From positions 124,001-188,000 of the forward strand of contig JAYRFK010000119.1 in assembly GCA_041908445.1 (NCBI GenBank): a DNA stretch of 64,000 nt, written 5' to 3'. This DNA comes from JAEUJM01 sp041908445 (GTDB lineage Bacteria; Actinomycetota; Acidimicrobiia; Acidimicrobiales; DATDAH01). The notes below the pieces were generated by a model that was given only the letters and a program-made list of their open reading frames with translations, was not told where the DNA came from and searched no databases. This document shows, piece by piece, positions 17,347-25,237 of this stretch. The translations under genes were made by a program, and so were the position numbers. The stretch's first letter is position 1; each line of letters opens with the position of its first letter.

Positions 17347-17721
17347 TCAGTCCTCGCGGTTGAAGCGGTCCCGCATGCGCTGGCTGGTGGACCCCAGGTA
17401 GTCCTTCAGGCCGGCGGAGCGGTTGGAGCGGGTCATCTGCTCGAGGCCGGCGCGGCCCAGCTTGCGGGCGTTGCGCTCGAACCACAGGGCGCTGACGAGC
17501 ATGACCAGGAAGCCGCCGAAGGCGAGCAGGAACGACTGCGAGAGGGTGGCGATCATCAGCACCACGCCGAGGATGAACGTGAGCGTCGCCCACTTCATGT
17601 TGCGGAACGCGTGGGTGTAGATCGTGGTCGAGCCGACCTCACGGGCGAGCTGCGGATCGCTCTCGGTCAGCCGCTGCTCGATCTCGAAGAGGATCCGTTG
17701 TTCGTCCTCGGAAAGCGGCAC
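17347..17721 (-). CDS. DUF3040 small membrane protein
   Basis: The 124-residue protein starts VPLSEDEQRILFEIEQRLTE, the unmistakable DUF3040 N-terminus, followed by a DPQLAREV segment, two membrane helices (about 45-85) and a basic tail ending MRDRFNRED. DUF3040 proteins are actinobacterial, usually encoded close to mraZ and dinB; function unknown. Here it neighbours dinB, and mraZ is 7 kb away. GTG 17721 is chosen because it gives the family N-terminus and lies 6 nt after a -10 element. It converges with the transglutaminase gene across a 63-nt G+C-rich gap. Confidence 0.88.
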   Translation of the reverse strand: MPLSEDEQRILFEIEQRLTESDPQLAREVGSTTIYTHAFRNMKWATLTFILGVVLMIATLSQSFLLAFGGFLVMLVSALWFERNARKLGRAGLEQMTRSNRSAGLKDYLGSTSQRMRDRFNRED

Positions 17722-17727
17722 GGAAAC

Positions 17728-17756
17728 ATGATTCCACAAGCGCTCCCCGCCAACAA
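17728..17756 (-). promoter_or_regulatory. promoter of the DUF3040 gene
   Basis: TTGTTG (17751-17756) and AATCAT (17728-17733) on the minus strand are 17 nt apart; AATCAT ends 6 nt before the GTG at 17721, so the mRNA should be leaderless. This is one of the few leaderless starts here with a recognisable -35. Confidence 0.6.
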
Positions 17757-17803
17757 CGCGCATGGGGTGCATTTCCCCCGGCGATGGGTGGGTGGACGAC
17801 CGC

Positions 17804-19198
17804 TCAGGGGCGGGGTGCGTCGGGCCCCCACTGCTGGTCACCCCGCTGCTTCACGGTGAGGCCGCCGGGCCCGGCGAGGCGGGCGGGGCCGATCGCGGTG
17901 GTGCCGAAGCGCTCGCGGATCTCGTCGACCGCCCGGCTGGCCTCCCCCCAACCCGGCCCGTCATCGGCGGGGGCGAGGTCCTCGTCGAACAGGGCCAACT
18001 GGTGCGCGATCGCGGCGGTGAGCCCCCCGCCACCGACCCCCAGCAGGCGCACGCCCGGTGACGGGTCCACCGAGGCGAGCAGCCCCTTGGCGGCGCGGGC
18101 CAGGTCGGGGCCGGTGTCGACCGCCTCGTCGAGGGTGACCGAACGGGTGATGGTGCGGAAGTCGCCGAAGCGGACCTTCAGCACGACTGTCCGCGCCGCC
18201 ACCTCGTGCGCCCGCAGCCGAGCCGCCACGGCGTCGGCCATGCGGACGATCTCGCGCTCGAGGGCGGCCCGGCTGTGGTGGTCCCGGGCGAAGGTCTCCT
18301 CGTGGCTGATGGACTTGGGCGCCTGGTCGGGCACGACGGCACGGTCGTCGACCGCGCGGGCGAGCGCGTGCAGGTGGGTGCCCGAGGCCTTGCCCAGCGC
18401 ACCCACGACCACGTCGAGGGGCAGGGTCGCCAGGTCGCCGACGGTCAGCACCCCGAGGCGCTCGAGGCGCTGGCGCGTGACGGGACCCACCCCCCAGAGG
18501 CGCCCCACCGGCAGCGGGTGCAGGAAGGCGAGCTCCTGGCCGGGTGCCACCACGGTGACGCCGGCGCCGGGCTCGATGCCCTGCACCGACGCCCGGGGCT
18601 TGGCCTCCTGCGAGGCCAGCTTGGCCAGGAACTTGTTGGGGGCGACGCCGACGCAGCAGGTCAGGTGCTCCTGCTCGTCGACCCGGCGGCGGATGTCGTG
18701 GCCGGCGGCCTCCCCGCTCCCCCAGCGGCGCATCGCGCCGGTCAGGTCGAGGAAGGCCTCGTCGAGCGAGAGGGGCTCGACGAGCGGCGTGTAGGTGCGG
18801 AAGAGCTCCATCACCCGGGCGCTGACCTCGCTGTAGGCGGCGTGGTCGCCCCGGACGAACACGGCGTGCGGGCACAGCCGCCGGGCCCGGCTGCTCGGCA
18901 TGGCCGAGTGCACGCCGTACATCCGGGCCTCGTACGACGCGGCCGCCACCACGCCCCGGTCACCCTCGCCGCCGACGACCACCGCCTTGCCCACGAGGCC
19001 GGGGTCGCGGTTGCGCTCGACCGCGACGAAGAAGGCATCCATGTCGACGTGCAGGATCGTGCGCTGCGGTGCGCCGGCGTGGGCCGTGCCGGCGGGCGGG
19101 CGCTCGTCGTCAGCCGGCTGCGTCCCGGCGGGCGAACGGTCGGCGGGGTGCGGGTCGGTGTGCGGCTCGTCGGCGCCCGCCGCCGGCCCCACGCCCAT
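17804..19198 (-). CDS. dinB: DNA polymerase IV (Y-family, DinB)
   Basis: A 464-residue translesion polymerase. After a roughly 45-residue Pro/Gly/Ala-rich extension come ILHVDMDAFFVAVE (metal-binding Asp52), EPLSLDEAFLDLTG (Asp146, Glu147), the CVGVAPNKFLAKLAS palm motif, helix-hairpin-helix region GVGPVTRQRLERLG, and the little-finger domain. The tail contains HQLALF near residue 410, a beta-clamp binding motif. The ATG at 19198 overlaps the NUDIX stop (ATGA), so the two are cotranscribed. No LexA box was seen upstream of the NUDIX gene, so SOS control is not evident here. Confidence 0.92.
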   Translation of the reverse strand: MGVGPAAGADEPHTDPHPADRSPAGTQPADDERPPAGTAHAGAPQRTILHVDMDAFFVAVERNRDPGLVGKAVVVGGEGDRGVVAAASYEARMYGVHSAMPSSRARRLCPHAVFVRGDHAAYSEVSARVMELFRTYTPLVEPLSLDEAFLDLTGAMRRWGSGEAAGHDIRRRVDEQEHLTCCVGVAPNKFLAKLASQEAKPRASVQGIEPGAGVTVVAPGQELAFLHPLPVGRLWGVGPVTRQRLERLGVLTVGDLATLPLDVVVGALGKASGTHLHALARAVDDRAVVPDQAPKSISHEETFARDHHSRAALEREIVRMADAVAARLRAHEVAARTVVLKVRFGDFRTITRSVTLDEAVDTGPDLARAAKGLLASVDPSPGVRLLGVGGGGLTAAIAHQLALFDEDLAPADDGPGWGEASRAVDEIRERFGTTAIGPARLAGPGGLTVKQRGDQQWGPDAPRP

Positions 19199-19683
19199 CA
19201 GAGGCGGCGCACGGAGAGGGTGGCGGGGTCGTCGCCCTCGATGCGGTAGCCGAACCCGCGGGTGCCCGCCCAGCGCTCGCCGAGCCACTCGACGAGGGGC
19301 TCGCGGACCCACGGGTGGCCGTCGGTGAGGTGGTCGGCGCAGGCCACGGGGTCGACGAAGCGGGCGTCGACCACGATGCCGTCGGGGTCGTCCACGACGA
19401 CCTCGCCCTCGAAGGCGACCGCCCGGTGGACCTCGACCCGCAGCGTCCAACCCAGGCCAGGCGCCTCGGCCTCGATCGAGTAGACGGGGCCCTCCCAGGC
19501 GGTGACGACCAGGCCGGTCTCCTCCTGCACCTCCCGCCCGAGGCCCTCGATCAGGGACTCGCCGTCGTCGATCACGCCGCCCGGTGGTGACCAGTCGACC
19601 CGGCCGTTGCGGCGGCGGTTCTGGACGAGGAGGAGGCCGTCGGGGCCTTCGATCAACGCTCCTCCGACGAGCCACTGGTGCAC
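19198..19683 (-). CDS. NUDIX hydrolase
   Basis: The 161-residue protein has a full Nudix box, G-VIDDG-E-SLIEGLG-REVQEETGLVV, near residues 38-60, so it should hydrolyse a nucleoside diphosphate-X compound with Mg. It starts VHQWLVGGALIEGPDGLLLV. Substrate cannot be predicted; coupling to dinB suggests, without proof, nucleotide-pool cleaning or damage response. GTG 19683 lies 6 nt after CAGACT, a weak -10-like hexamer, and is only 25 nt from the divergent ybaK start. Confidence 0.88.
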   Translation of the reverse strand: MHQWLVGGALIEGPDGLLLVQNRRRNGRVDWSPPGGVIDDGESLIEGLGREVQEETGLVVTAWEGPVYSIEAEAPGLGWTLRVEVHRAVAFEGEVVVDDPDGIVVDARFVDPVACADHLTDGHPWVREPLVEWLGERWAGTRGFGYRIEGDDPATLSVRRL

Positions 19684-19708
19684 CGCGTCAGTCTGGCAGC
19701 ATTGCCCG

Positions 19709-20191
19709 GTGCACCCGACGACCGCCGCCTTCGTGGCGACCGCCCGTGACCTCGGCATCGAGGTCGTCCCCCGAACCTTCCCCGAAGGCACCCGCACCGC
19801 CGAGGACGCCGCCGCCGCGATCGGGGTCGACGTCGGCCAGATCGTGAAGTCGCTGGCCTTCCGCGCCGTCCACGAGGACGGCTCGACCGCGGTCGTGATG
19901 GCCCTGGTGAGCGGGTCGAACCGCCTCGACGAGAAGGCCCTGGCCGCGGTGGCCGGCGCCGACCACACCGAGCGGGCCGACGCCGACGAGGTGCGGGCGG
20001 CCACCGGCTACGCCATCGGCGGCGTGCCCCCGTTCGGCCACGCCACCGCCCTCGACGTCTTCGTCGACCGGGACCTGCTCGCCTACGACGAGGTCTGGGC
20101 GGCGGCGGGCACCCCGAACGACGTGTTCCCCCTCACCCCCGACGACCTCGTCCGGGTCGCCGGCGGCACCGTGGCCGACCTGGCCCGCTGA
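19709..20191 (+). CDS. YbaK/prolyl-tRNA editing domain protein
   Basis: A 160-residue stand-alone editing domain of the YbaK/ProX type, which hydrolyses mischarged tRNA (for example Cys-tRNA(Pro)). Visible family features are the conserved lysine in GQIVKSLAFRA, DHTERADADEVRAATGYAIG and GGVPPFGHATALDVFVD. GTG 19709 gives the standard N-terminus (HPTTAAFVATARDLGIEV). It is divergent from NUDIX-dinB with overlapping control DNA. A long inverted repeat at 20257-20297 probably ends its transcript. Confidence 0.88.
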   Translation: MHPTTAAFVATARDLGIEVVPRTFPEGTRTAEDAAAAIGVDVGQIVKSLAFRAVHEDGSTAVVMALVSGSNRLDEKALAAVAGADHTERADADEVRAATGYAIGGVPPFGHATALDVFVDRDLLAYDEVWAAAGTPNDVFPLTPDDLVRVAGGTVADLAR

Positions 20192-20256
20192 CCGGCGCCG
20201 TTGCCGGCCGGCGGCCGACTCCGAGCGACTCCGGTTCTCCGCCCATTGCTGGGATT

Positions 20257-20297
20257 TCTTGTTGAGAAACCCCCGTATCGGGGGTTTCTCAACAAGA
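20257..20297. terminator. long inverted repeat, probable bidirectional terminator
   Basis: A perfect 19-bp inverted repeat (TCTTGTTGAGAAACCCCCG, loop TAT, then its complement) lies between the convergent ybaK and YHYH genes. Stem runs of T/A flank a C/G core, and the local A+T content is well above that of the genome. It could stop transcription from both sides. A palindromic mobile repeat is the alternative. Confidence 0.6.
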
Positions 20298-20445
20298 TTT
20301 CCAGGACGTGGTGGTCTGGTCCGTGGACACCGACCAGATCGTCCCCAGCGACCGGCCCGCCGCCGGCGTCGTTGCCGGTCGGCGGGCCGGGTGGCTCCCG
20401 CAGGGCGGGCCGGGTGGCGGGTGGGGCACCGCCGCCGAGCCGGGC

Positions 20446-21525
20446 TCAGGCGGGCGCCTGGCCGCCGGACTGCGGGGCGCCCGAGCCGCCGCCGTTGCCG
20501 GGGCTGAAGCTCGCGTCGGGCGTGCCCTTCAGGTAGGTCGGGACCCACGGCCACTGGTCGCTCAGGAAGTAGGCGTAGGTGCCGTCGGGGAACTCGGGCG
20601 TGACGCACTCTCGGCCGTTGCACTCGTCGAGGTCGCCCAGGCCCTCGACGTACTCGTAGTCGGCCACGTAGGTGCCGTCGTAGCTCCCGCCGGGCGAACC
20701 GCTCGGCCGGCTGCCGCTCTGGAGCTGGTAGCTCGACGACAGGTTCTTCACCCCGCTCGACGGGTCGGTCGGGTCGACGTAGCCGTAGCGCAGGTAGATC
20801 GGGAACCCGTCGGCGGCCCAGCCCACGAGGGCCGAGTGGGCGCTCTCGTCGGACACCCACTGCTCGGTGATCAGGTGGTAGTGGTAGAAGCCGGTCTCCG
20901 GGCGGGTGTGGGCGCCGTAGGCGTCCAGCTGGTTCGCGGTGGCGACGTAGTTCCAGCCGCTCGACATGTCGTTGTTCCAGTAGCCGGCGGTCTTCGGGTC
21001 GAAGACCACGCTGTCGAGGTGGATGCCGAACACCTGGCCGGTCTGCACGAAGGTCGGCGAGTCGGCGATCTGCGGGTCGGTCGTCACCTGGAACGTGTAG
21101 CCCGGGTCCTGGGCCAGCGGCGTGCCCGGGTACTGGAAGCCGGCGTCGATGTCGTGGTCGGGGTACGAGGCCGTCACGATCGTCCGGTAGCCGTCGGCCA
21201 CCGTGATGGTGAGGTGGTCGGTCGAGACGTCGCCCATGCCGTAGGCGAGCTCGTCGGCCACGGCGGTGGCGGCGGCGGTGGTGCTCGTGCTGCTCGAGCT
21301 CGAGCTGGCCGCCGTGGTGGCGGTGGTGGCCCCGCTCGACGAGGCACTCGACGCGCTGGCGCCGGCGCTGTCGGCGAAGACGTACTTGGCCAGCCCGAAG
21401 CTGGTGACGGCGGCGCCCGTGCCCAGGGCCGCGAAGGTGAGGAACCGGCGGCGGTCGAGCAGCGGGCCCTCGGCGATGTCGCGGGCCTCGACGGCCTCGG
21501 ACCGGGGGGTGCGGTGGCGCTTCAT
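20446..21525 (-). CDS. exported YHYH domain protein (Tat signal)
   Basis: A 359-residue exported protein. The N-terminus has DRRRFLTFAALGTGAAV (about 24-40), a twin-arginine signal, followed by a Ser/Thr/Ala-rich linker (about 52-85). The body contains GFYHYHLITEQWV and WAADGFPIYLRYGYVDP, the YHYH-domain hallmarks; this domain is found in secreted proteins of unclear function. The Tat signal suggests folding, perhaps with a metal cofactor, before export. The ATG at 21525 has the best ribosome site in the window (AAGGAG, 6 nt). It ends in a Gly/Ser/Ala/Pro tail. Confidence 0.85.
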   Translation of the reverse strand: MKRHRTPRSEAVEARDIAEGPLLDRRRFLTFAALGTGAAVTSFGLAKYVFADSAGASASSASSSGATTATTAASSSSSSTSTTAAATAVADELAYGMGDVSTDHLTITVADGYRTIVTASYPDHDIDAGFQYPGTPLAQDPGYTFQVTTDPQIADSPTFVQTGQVFGIHLDSVVFDPKTAGYWNNDMSSGWNYVATANQLDAYGAHTRPETGFYHYHLITEQWVSDESAHSALVGWAADGFPIYLRYGYVDPTDPSSGVKNLSSSYQLQSGSRPSGSPGGSYDGTYVADYEYVEGLGDLDECNGRECVTPEFPDGTYAYFLSDQWPWVPTYLKGTPDASFSPGNGGGSGAPQSGGQAPA

Positions 21526-21697
21526 GGTGGCTCCTTGGTGGGGGGCGGTTCCGATGAAGGCCATGGTCCGGTCCCCGCCTTGGAGCACCCTCAGGACGCT
21601 CTGCGAACTCGCCGGGATCGCCCGAGAGAAGCTGAACGCTTCCTGAGAGAACCGGGCTGCGCCGGCGCCCGATCGACCGCCCTACCCGGAACCCCAG

Positions 21698-21752
21698 GTG
21701 CTTCTGGGTACACGCACGGGGCGCCCGTGACGCAGGCGTGTACCCAGAACGG
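21698..21752. repeat. 55-nt palindromic repeat, copy 1
   Basis: Outer arms TTCTGGGTACACGC and GCGTGTACCCAGAA (14 bp, perfect here) enclose an inner hairpin ACGGG-GCG-CCCGT. The repeat differs from copy 2 by one base in 55 (C at 21736, G in copy 2). Similarity also extends about 12 nt upstream (CCCGGAAC). Confidence 0.85.
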
Positions 21753-21818
21753 AACACCGTCGCTGCTGGGCACCCCGTCACTCGTCCTGCGACCCGGGGG
21801 CGATGCCCGGAACGCAAC

Positions 21819-21873
21819 GTGCTTCTGGGTACACGCACGGGGCGCCCGTGACGCAGGGGTGTACCCAGAACGG
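21819..21873. repeat. 55-nt palindromic repeat, copy 2
   Basis: Same orientation as copy 1, 121 nt away, with one base change in the right arm, so the outer stem has one mismatch. The two lie in a 415-nt gap (21526-21940) between a coiled-coil protein gene and the YHYH gene, which holds no other gene that I can see. Confidence 0.85.
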
Positions 21874-21940
21874 GGGTCCCGATGCGCCCGGTGAGACCGG
21901 GGTGGACCCGGTTCGGACCGGGGTCGAGCGGCGGGTGGCG

Positions 21941-23044
21941 TCAGGGGCCGTGCTCGACAAGGGCGGCCCGGGCGGCGGCCTCGCGCTCGGCGGCCTGCTC
22001 GTCGGCGGCCGCCGCCTCCTGCTCGGCGGCCTCGGCCGCGGTGAGAGCGTCGGCCTCCTCGTCGCGACGGGCACGCGCCTCGGCCAGCGCCGCCTCGGCG
22101 GAGGCGACCTCGTCCTCGCTGACCGCGAGAGCATCGGCTGCGGCCTCGCGCTCGGACGTCGCGCCGGCGAGGGCGGTGGCGGCCTGGTCGCGAGCCGTGA
22201 CCGCGGCGACGAGCTCGCGCTCGAGCCGCTCCCGCACCTTGGCTCGCCGGCGCTCCGCCAGGGACTCGTCGACGTCGGCGTCGGCCTGCCCCTCCGCAAC
22301 CTCGTCCTCCCGCGCCTCGTCGTCTTCGCCCTCTTCGTCGTCGGCGACGGGTGCTCGAGGGATGCCGAGCTTGGGCCGGGCCCGACCCGACGGCCGGGGC
22401 GCCCGCTCGGTGCCCCCGGCCGGCGGTCCGGGCAGGAGGCCGAGCGCTCCGAGCCCGCCGGTCGGCACCTCGGCGAGGCGGCCGTCGACGAGCAGGGCCA
22501 GGGCGCCGGGATCGCCGAGCACGGCCTGGAGGGCGGCCATCACCTCCGGGTGGTCGTCGGGTCGCGGCGCCCCGACACCGGCGACGGCCGCGTCGACGGT
22601 GTCCCCGATCCGGTCCCGCAGGGCACCGACCGCCTCCCGATAGCCCGCGGCGTCGGCCCCGGCGACGGCGTCGATGGCATCGAGCAGGTCGGCGAGGTGG
22701 GGGTCGTCGCTCAGGGCCAGGCGGTTGAGGGCCCAGACCGCACGCGGCGGCTTCCGCAGCGCCGCCACCTCGGTGGCCTCCGCCCGCCGCTTCTCGGCCC
22801 GGAGGCGCTTGACCAGCGCGTTGCGGGCCGCGACGAACTCGTCGGGCGGCGTGGCCTGGAGCTCGTCCAGCTCCGCACGGAGGTCGGGGCCATCCCCCGG
22901 TTCGTCGGCGATCCGATCAGCGTCGCACGCTCGGCGGCGATTGCGTCGGGCCGCCCGTGGGCGGCGCTCCGGCAGCCGACCCGACGAGCGGTCTCGGCCC
23001 GACCGGCGGTGGGCCGCGGAGCACCAGCCGGTCGATCCGGGCAT
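21941..23044 (-). CDS. conserved actinobacterial coiled-coil protein, function unknown
   Basis: I recognise the N-terminal block ELDELQATPPDEFVAARNAL followed by KRLRAEKRRAEATEVAALRK and PPRAVWALNRLA as that of a common but uncharacterised actinobacterial family. The middle is Pro/Gly-rich and acidic; the last 130 residues are an Ala/Glu/Arg-rich predicted coiled coil. The start is uncertain: ATG 23044 gives 367 residues, but about 55 Arg-rich residues then precede the conserved block, and no good start lies closer. It diverges from the GNAT gene. Confidence 0.65.
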   Translation of the reverse strand: MPGSTGWCSAAHRRSGRDRSSGRLPERRPRAARRNRRRACDADRIADEPGDGPDLRAELDELQATPPDEFVAARNALVKRLRAEKRRAEATEVAALRKPPRAVWALNRLALSDDPHLADLLDAIDAVAGADAAGYREAVGALRDRIGDTVDAAVAGVGAPRPDDHPEVMAALQAVLGDPGALALLVDGRLAEVPTGGLGALGLLPGPPAGGTERAPRPSGRARPKLGIPRAPVADDEEGEDDEAREDEVAEGQADADVDESLAERRRAKVRERLERELVAAVTARDQAATALAGATSEREAAADALAVSEDEVASAEAALAEARARRDEEADALTAAEAAEQEAAAADEQAAEREAAARAALVEHGP

Positions 23045-23088
23045 CAGCGCCGCGATCCCGAAGCCGTGGCGACGGCCGGCAATCGCAG

Positions 23089-23094
23089 TAGAAC
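23089..23094 (+). promoter_or_regulatory. -10-like element (TAGAAC) for the GNAT gene
   Basis: TAGAAC lies 6 nt before the GTG at 23101; it fits the leaderless pattern except for its last base. Confidence 0.4.
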
Positions 23095-23100
23095 CTCGGC

Positions 23101-23589
23101 GTGACCTCACCGATCGTCGTGCGTCGGGCCGCCTCGGACGAGGGCGGCGAGATCGGCTTGCTGACCCTCGCTGCCTACCGGGGCGACCGGGTGGTCGACG
23201 AGGAGTACGCCAAGGAGCTCGGCGACGGCGACGCCCGGGTGCGCGAGGCGCACGTCCTGGTCGCCTTCGCCGGCCTGCGCATGGTCGGCTCGGTGACCCT
23301 GGCCGAGGCCGGCACGCCCTACGCCGAGGTCGCCCTGGACGGTGAGCTCGAGGTGCGCATGCTCGGCGTCGACCCCGCCGCCCGCCGTCTCGGCATCGCC
23401 GACCGCCTCATGGACGCCACCGAGCAGCGCGCCCGCGACCGGAGCCTCGAGGCCGTGGTGCTCTCGACCGGCCCCCACATGACCGCGGCCCAGGTCCTCT
23501 ACGAGCGCCGTGGCTACGTCCGCCAGCCCGACCGCGACTGGCACGTCGACGACGACCTCCTGCTCTACTGCTACCGACTGACGCTCTGA
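23101..23589 (+). CDS. GNAT family N-acetyltransferase
   Basis: A 162-residue acyltransferase of the GNAT fold, using acetyl-CoA. The pyrophosphate-binding motif A is LEVRMLGVDPAARRLGIADR, with R/Q-x-x-G-x-A as RRLGIA; motif B follows as ALYERRGYV-like VLYERRGYVRQPD. The substrate is not predictable. GTG 23101 gives VTSPIVVRRAA, a standard GNAT first strand. The small membrane protein gene starts 12 nt downstream. Confidence 0.88.
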   Translation: MTSPIVVRRAASDEGGEIGLLTLAAYRGDRVVDEEYAKELGDGDARVREAHVLVAFAGLRMVGSVTLAEAGTPYAEVALDGELEVRMLGVDPAARRLGIADRLMDATEQRARDRSLEAVVLSTGPHMTAAQVLYERRGYVRQPDRDWHVDDDLLLYCYRLTL

Positions 23590-23601
23590 AAGGGCGGGTC
23601 C

Positions 23602-23871
23602 ATGGGTGTCCCTCGTTGGCCCACCGACCACGACGTGATCCCGTCGGGCACGGCGGTCGAGCGGCGCGCGTGGGCGCACCGCCACCCGGTGGCGGTCGTG
23701 GCTGTGTGGACGCTCCTGCTGGGCTCGTCGTTCCTGCCGTTCGTGGCATCCGCAGGCTGGCCATTGGTCGCGCTGGCGTACGCGCTCGCCTTCGCCACCG
23801 GCCTCGGCTTTCTGCGTTCGACCGAGCGCCTTTACCGCATGGACCAGCAGCAGTCGCACCAGAACGACTGA
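23602..23871 (+). CDS. small membrane protein, function unknown
   Basis: An 89-residue protein with a polar N-terminus, two predicted helices (about 29-45 and 50-68) and a short charged tail. No family recognised. The ATG at 23602 follows AAAGGGCGGG, an acceptable ribosome site, 12 nt after the GNAT stop, so it is likely the second gene of that transcript. It converges with the HNH gene across a 13-nt gap. Confidence 0.6.
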   Translation: MGVPRWPTDHDVIPSGTAVERRAWAHRHPVAVVAVWTLLLGSSFLPFVASAGWPLVALAYALAFATGLGFLRSTERLYRMDQQQSHQND

Positions 23872-23884
23872 GCGGACGAGCTCG

Positions 23885-25204
23885 TCAAGGCGCGCGAGAC
23901 GGAGAAGTCGATCTGCCGGTGCGGCGCTTGGCCGTCGTCGTGGGTCGGCCCCGAGATCGGGTCGTGGTGCCCGCAGGCCCCCGGGCGTCCAGAGGTTGGC
24001 CGGGTGCGAGGAAGGGGCGTTTGCCGGTGCCGGGGGCGAGGCGCCAGCCGTGGTGGGTCTTGAGGTCGTGGTGGTGTTCGCAGAGGCGGTCGAGGTCGGC
24101 GAGGTCGGTGGTGTGGGTGATCGCGTAGCCGGTGCGGTGGTCGGCTTCGAGGAACATCTCGCGTGAGCAGCCTTCGACCTCGCAGGTGGGGTGGGTGAGC
24201 TCGAGGACGGTCTGTTGGAAGGCGTTGGGGCGTCGGCCGTGGTGGGTGACGGTGCGGACGTCGACGCCGTCGGTCAACACGGTGGCCAGGAACGCGTCGT
24301 GGAACATGGCGCGGATGGTCGACACGGGCACGTGGCCGAGCCCGGCGATCTCGGCGAGCTCGCCGGGCTGGGTGTGACCGCGGCGGAGGGCGGCGAGGTC
24401 GACCCGCACGATCACCTTCACGTCCCGGCTGCGTCGGCGGGTCGGTGCGGGCACGGGCTGGTCGCCGGCCACGGGGGTGTCGGGGGTGTCGGGTGGGCCG
24501 CAGAGGGCGCCGGCGAGGGCGTCCGCGGCGTAGGCCTCGCGTTGCTCGCGGACGTCTCGGCCGCGGTTGCGTTCGAACACGGCGTCCTCGAAGGGGCGGA
24601 GCGCGGCGACCATGGCGGCGCCGACGTCGGCGGTGTTGCGGACGTTCATCCAGAACGCGCCCTCGGCGTCGACCCCGTGGCGGACGTAGCGCGACAGCCG
24701 GATGCGTTCGTGGCGGGTCCGACGGTCCCCTGCGGAGCCCTTGGCCTTGAGCGCCTTGTCCTTCAGGCCCGCCATGGTGTCGGTGCGGGCGGCGTCGAGG
24801 AGCTCTTGTTCGGCGGCGGGGTTGGCGGTGGCGGCGTCGGTGATCTCGCGGAGTTGCTGCTCGGACAGCTCGCCGCGCTCGGCGGCGGCGCGGGTGGCGG
24901 GCAGGTCGTCGAGCGACTTGGCCGCGGCGAGCGACCGCCCGGCGTCGCGCTTCGAGCTACCCGTGGTGCGGGCGAACCACCCCGCCGCGTCCTTGTCGCC
25001 GGACCGCTTGTACGCCTGGGTCTCGGCGACCCGGCGGGCGGCACGGACCTTGGCCATCGCCGCGTACCGTTCGATCTCGGCGTACTCCTCGACCGCCCTG
25101 GCGGCGTCGGCCCCGGAGACGTCGGTCATGTCGAGCTCGTGCGCGAGGACCGCCGCCAGATGCCGACGGATCCGGCCGGTCCAGTCGAACACCTCGCTGT
25201 TCAT
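23885..25204 (-). CDS. HNH endonuclease with DUF222 domain (13E12-repeat family)
   Basis: A 439-residue protein: DUF222 region (about 20-300, mostly helical, with REQREAYAADALAGAL) and a C-terminal HNH domain containing CEVEGCSREMFLEADHRTGY and LCEHHHDLK, the metal-binding His/Asn-His core with its Cys pair. Such genes are multicopy in actinobacteria; their role is unknown, and selfish or defence functions have been suggested. The tail is Thr/Arg-rich. The ATG at 25204 is set by a leader that matches the one before the Cys-rich gene at 60965. It diverges from a membrane gene that starts inside this leader. Confidence 0.88.
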   Translation of the reverse strand: MNSEVFDWTGRIRRHLAAVLAHELDMTDVSGADAARAVEEYAEIERYAAMAKVRAARRVAETQAYKRSGDKDAAGWFARTTGSSKRDAGRSLAAAKSLDDLPATRAAAERGELSEQQLREITDAATANPAAEQELLDAARTDTMAGLKDKALKAKGSAGDRRTRHERIRLSRYVRHGVDAEGAFWMNVRNTADVGAAMVAALRPFEDAVFERNRGRDVREQREAYAADALAGALCGPPDTPDTPVAGDQPVPAPTRRRSRDVKVIVRVDLAALRRGHTQPGELAEIAGLGHVPVSTIRAMFHDAFLATVLTDGVDVRTVTHHGRRPNAFQQTVLELTHPTCEVEGCSREMFLEADHRTGYAITHTTDLADLDRLCEHHHDLKTHHGWRLAPGTGKRPFLAPGQPLDARGPAGTTTRSRGRPTTTAKRRTGRSTSPSRAP

Positions 25205-25237
25205 GGACCCATCATCCCCAAGGGGTATGACAAGAAT
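25202..25237 (-). promoter_or_regulatory. 36-nt shared leader, copy 1
   Basis: Minus strand, ending in the HNH start codon. It has TGTCATACCCC-TT-GGGGATGATGG and is 29/36 identical without gaps to 60963-60998. The ACCCC/GGGG halves form a small palindrome; the GGGGA could also be the ribosome site. Confidence 0.6.
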
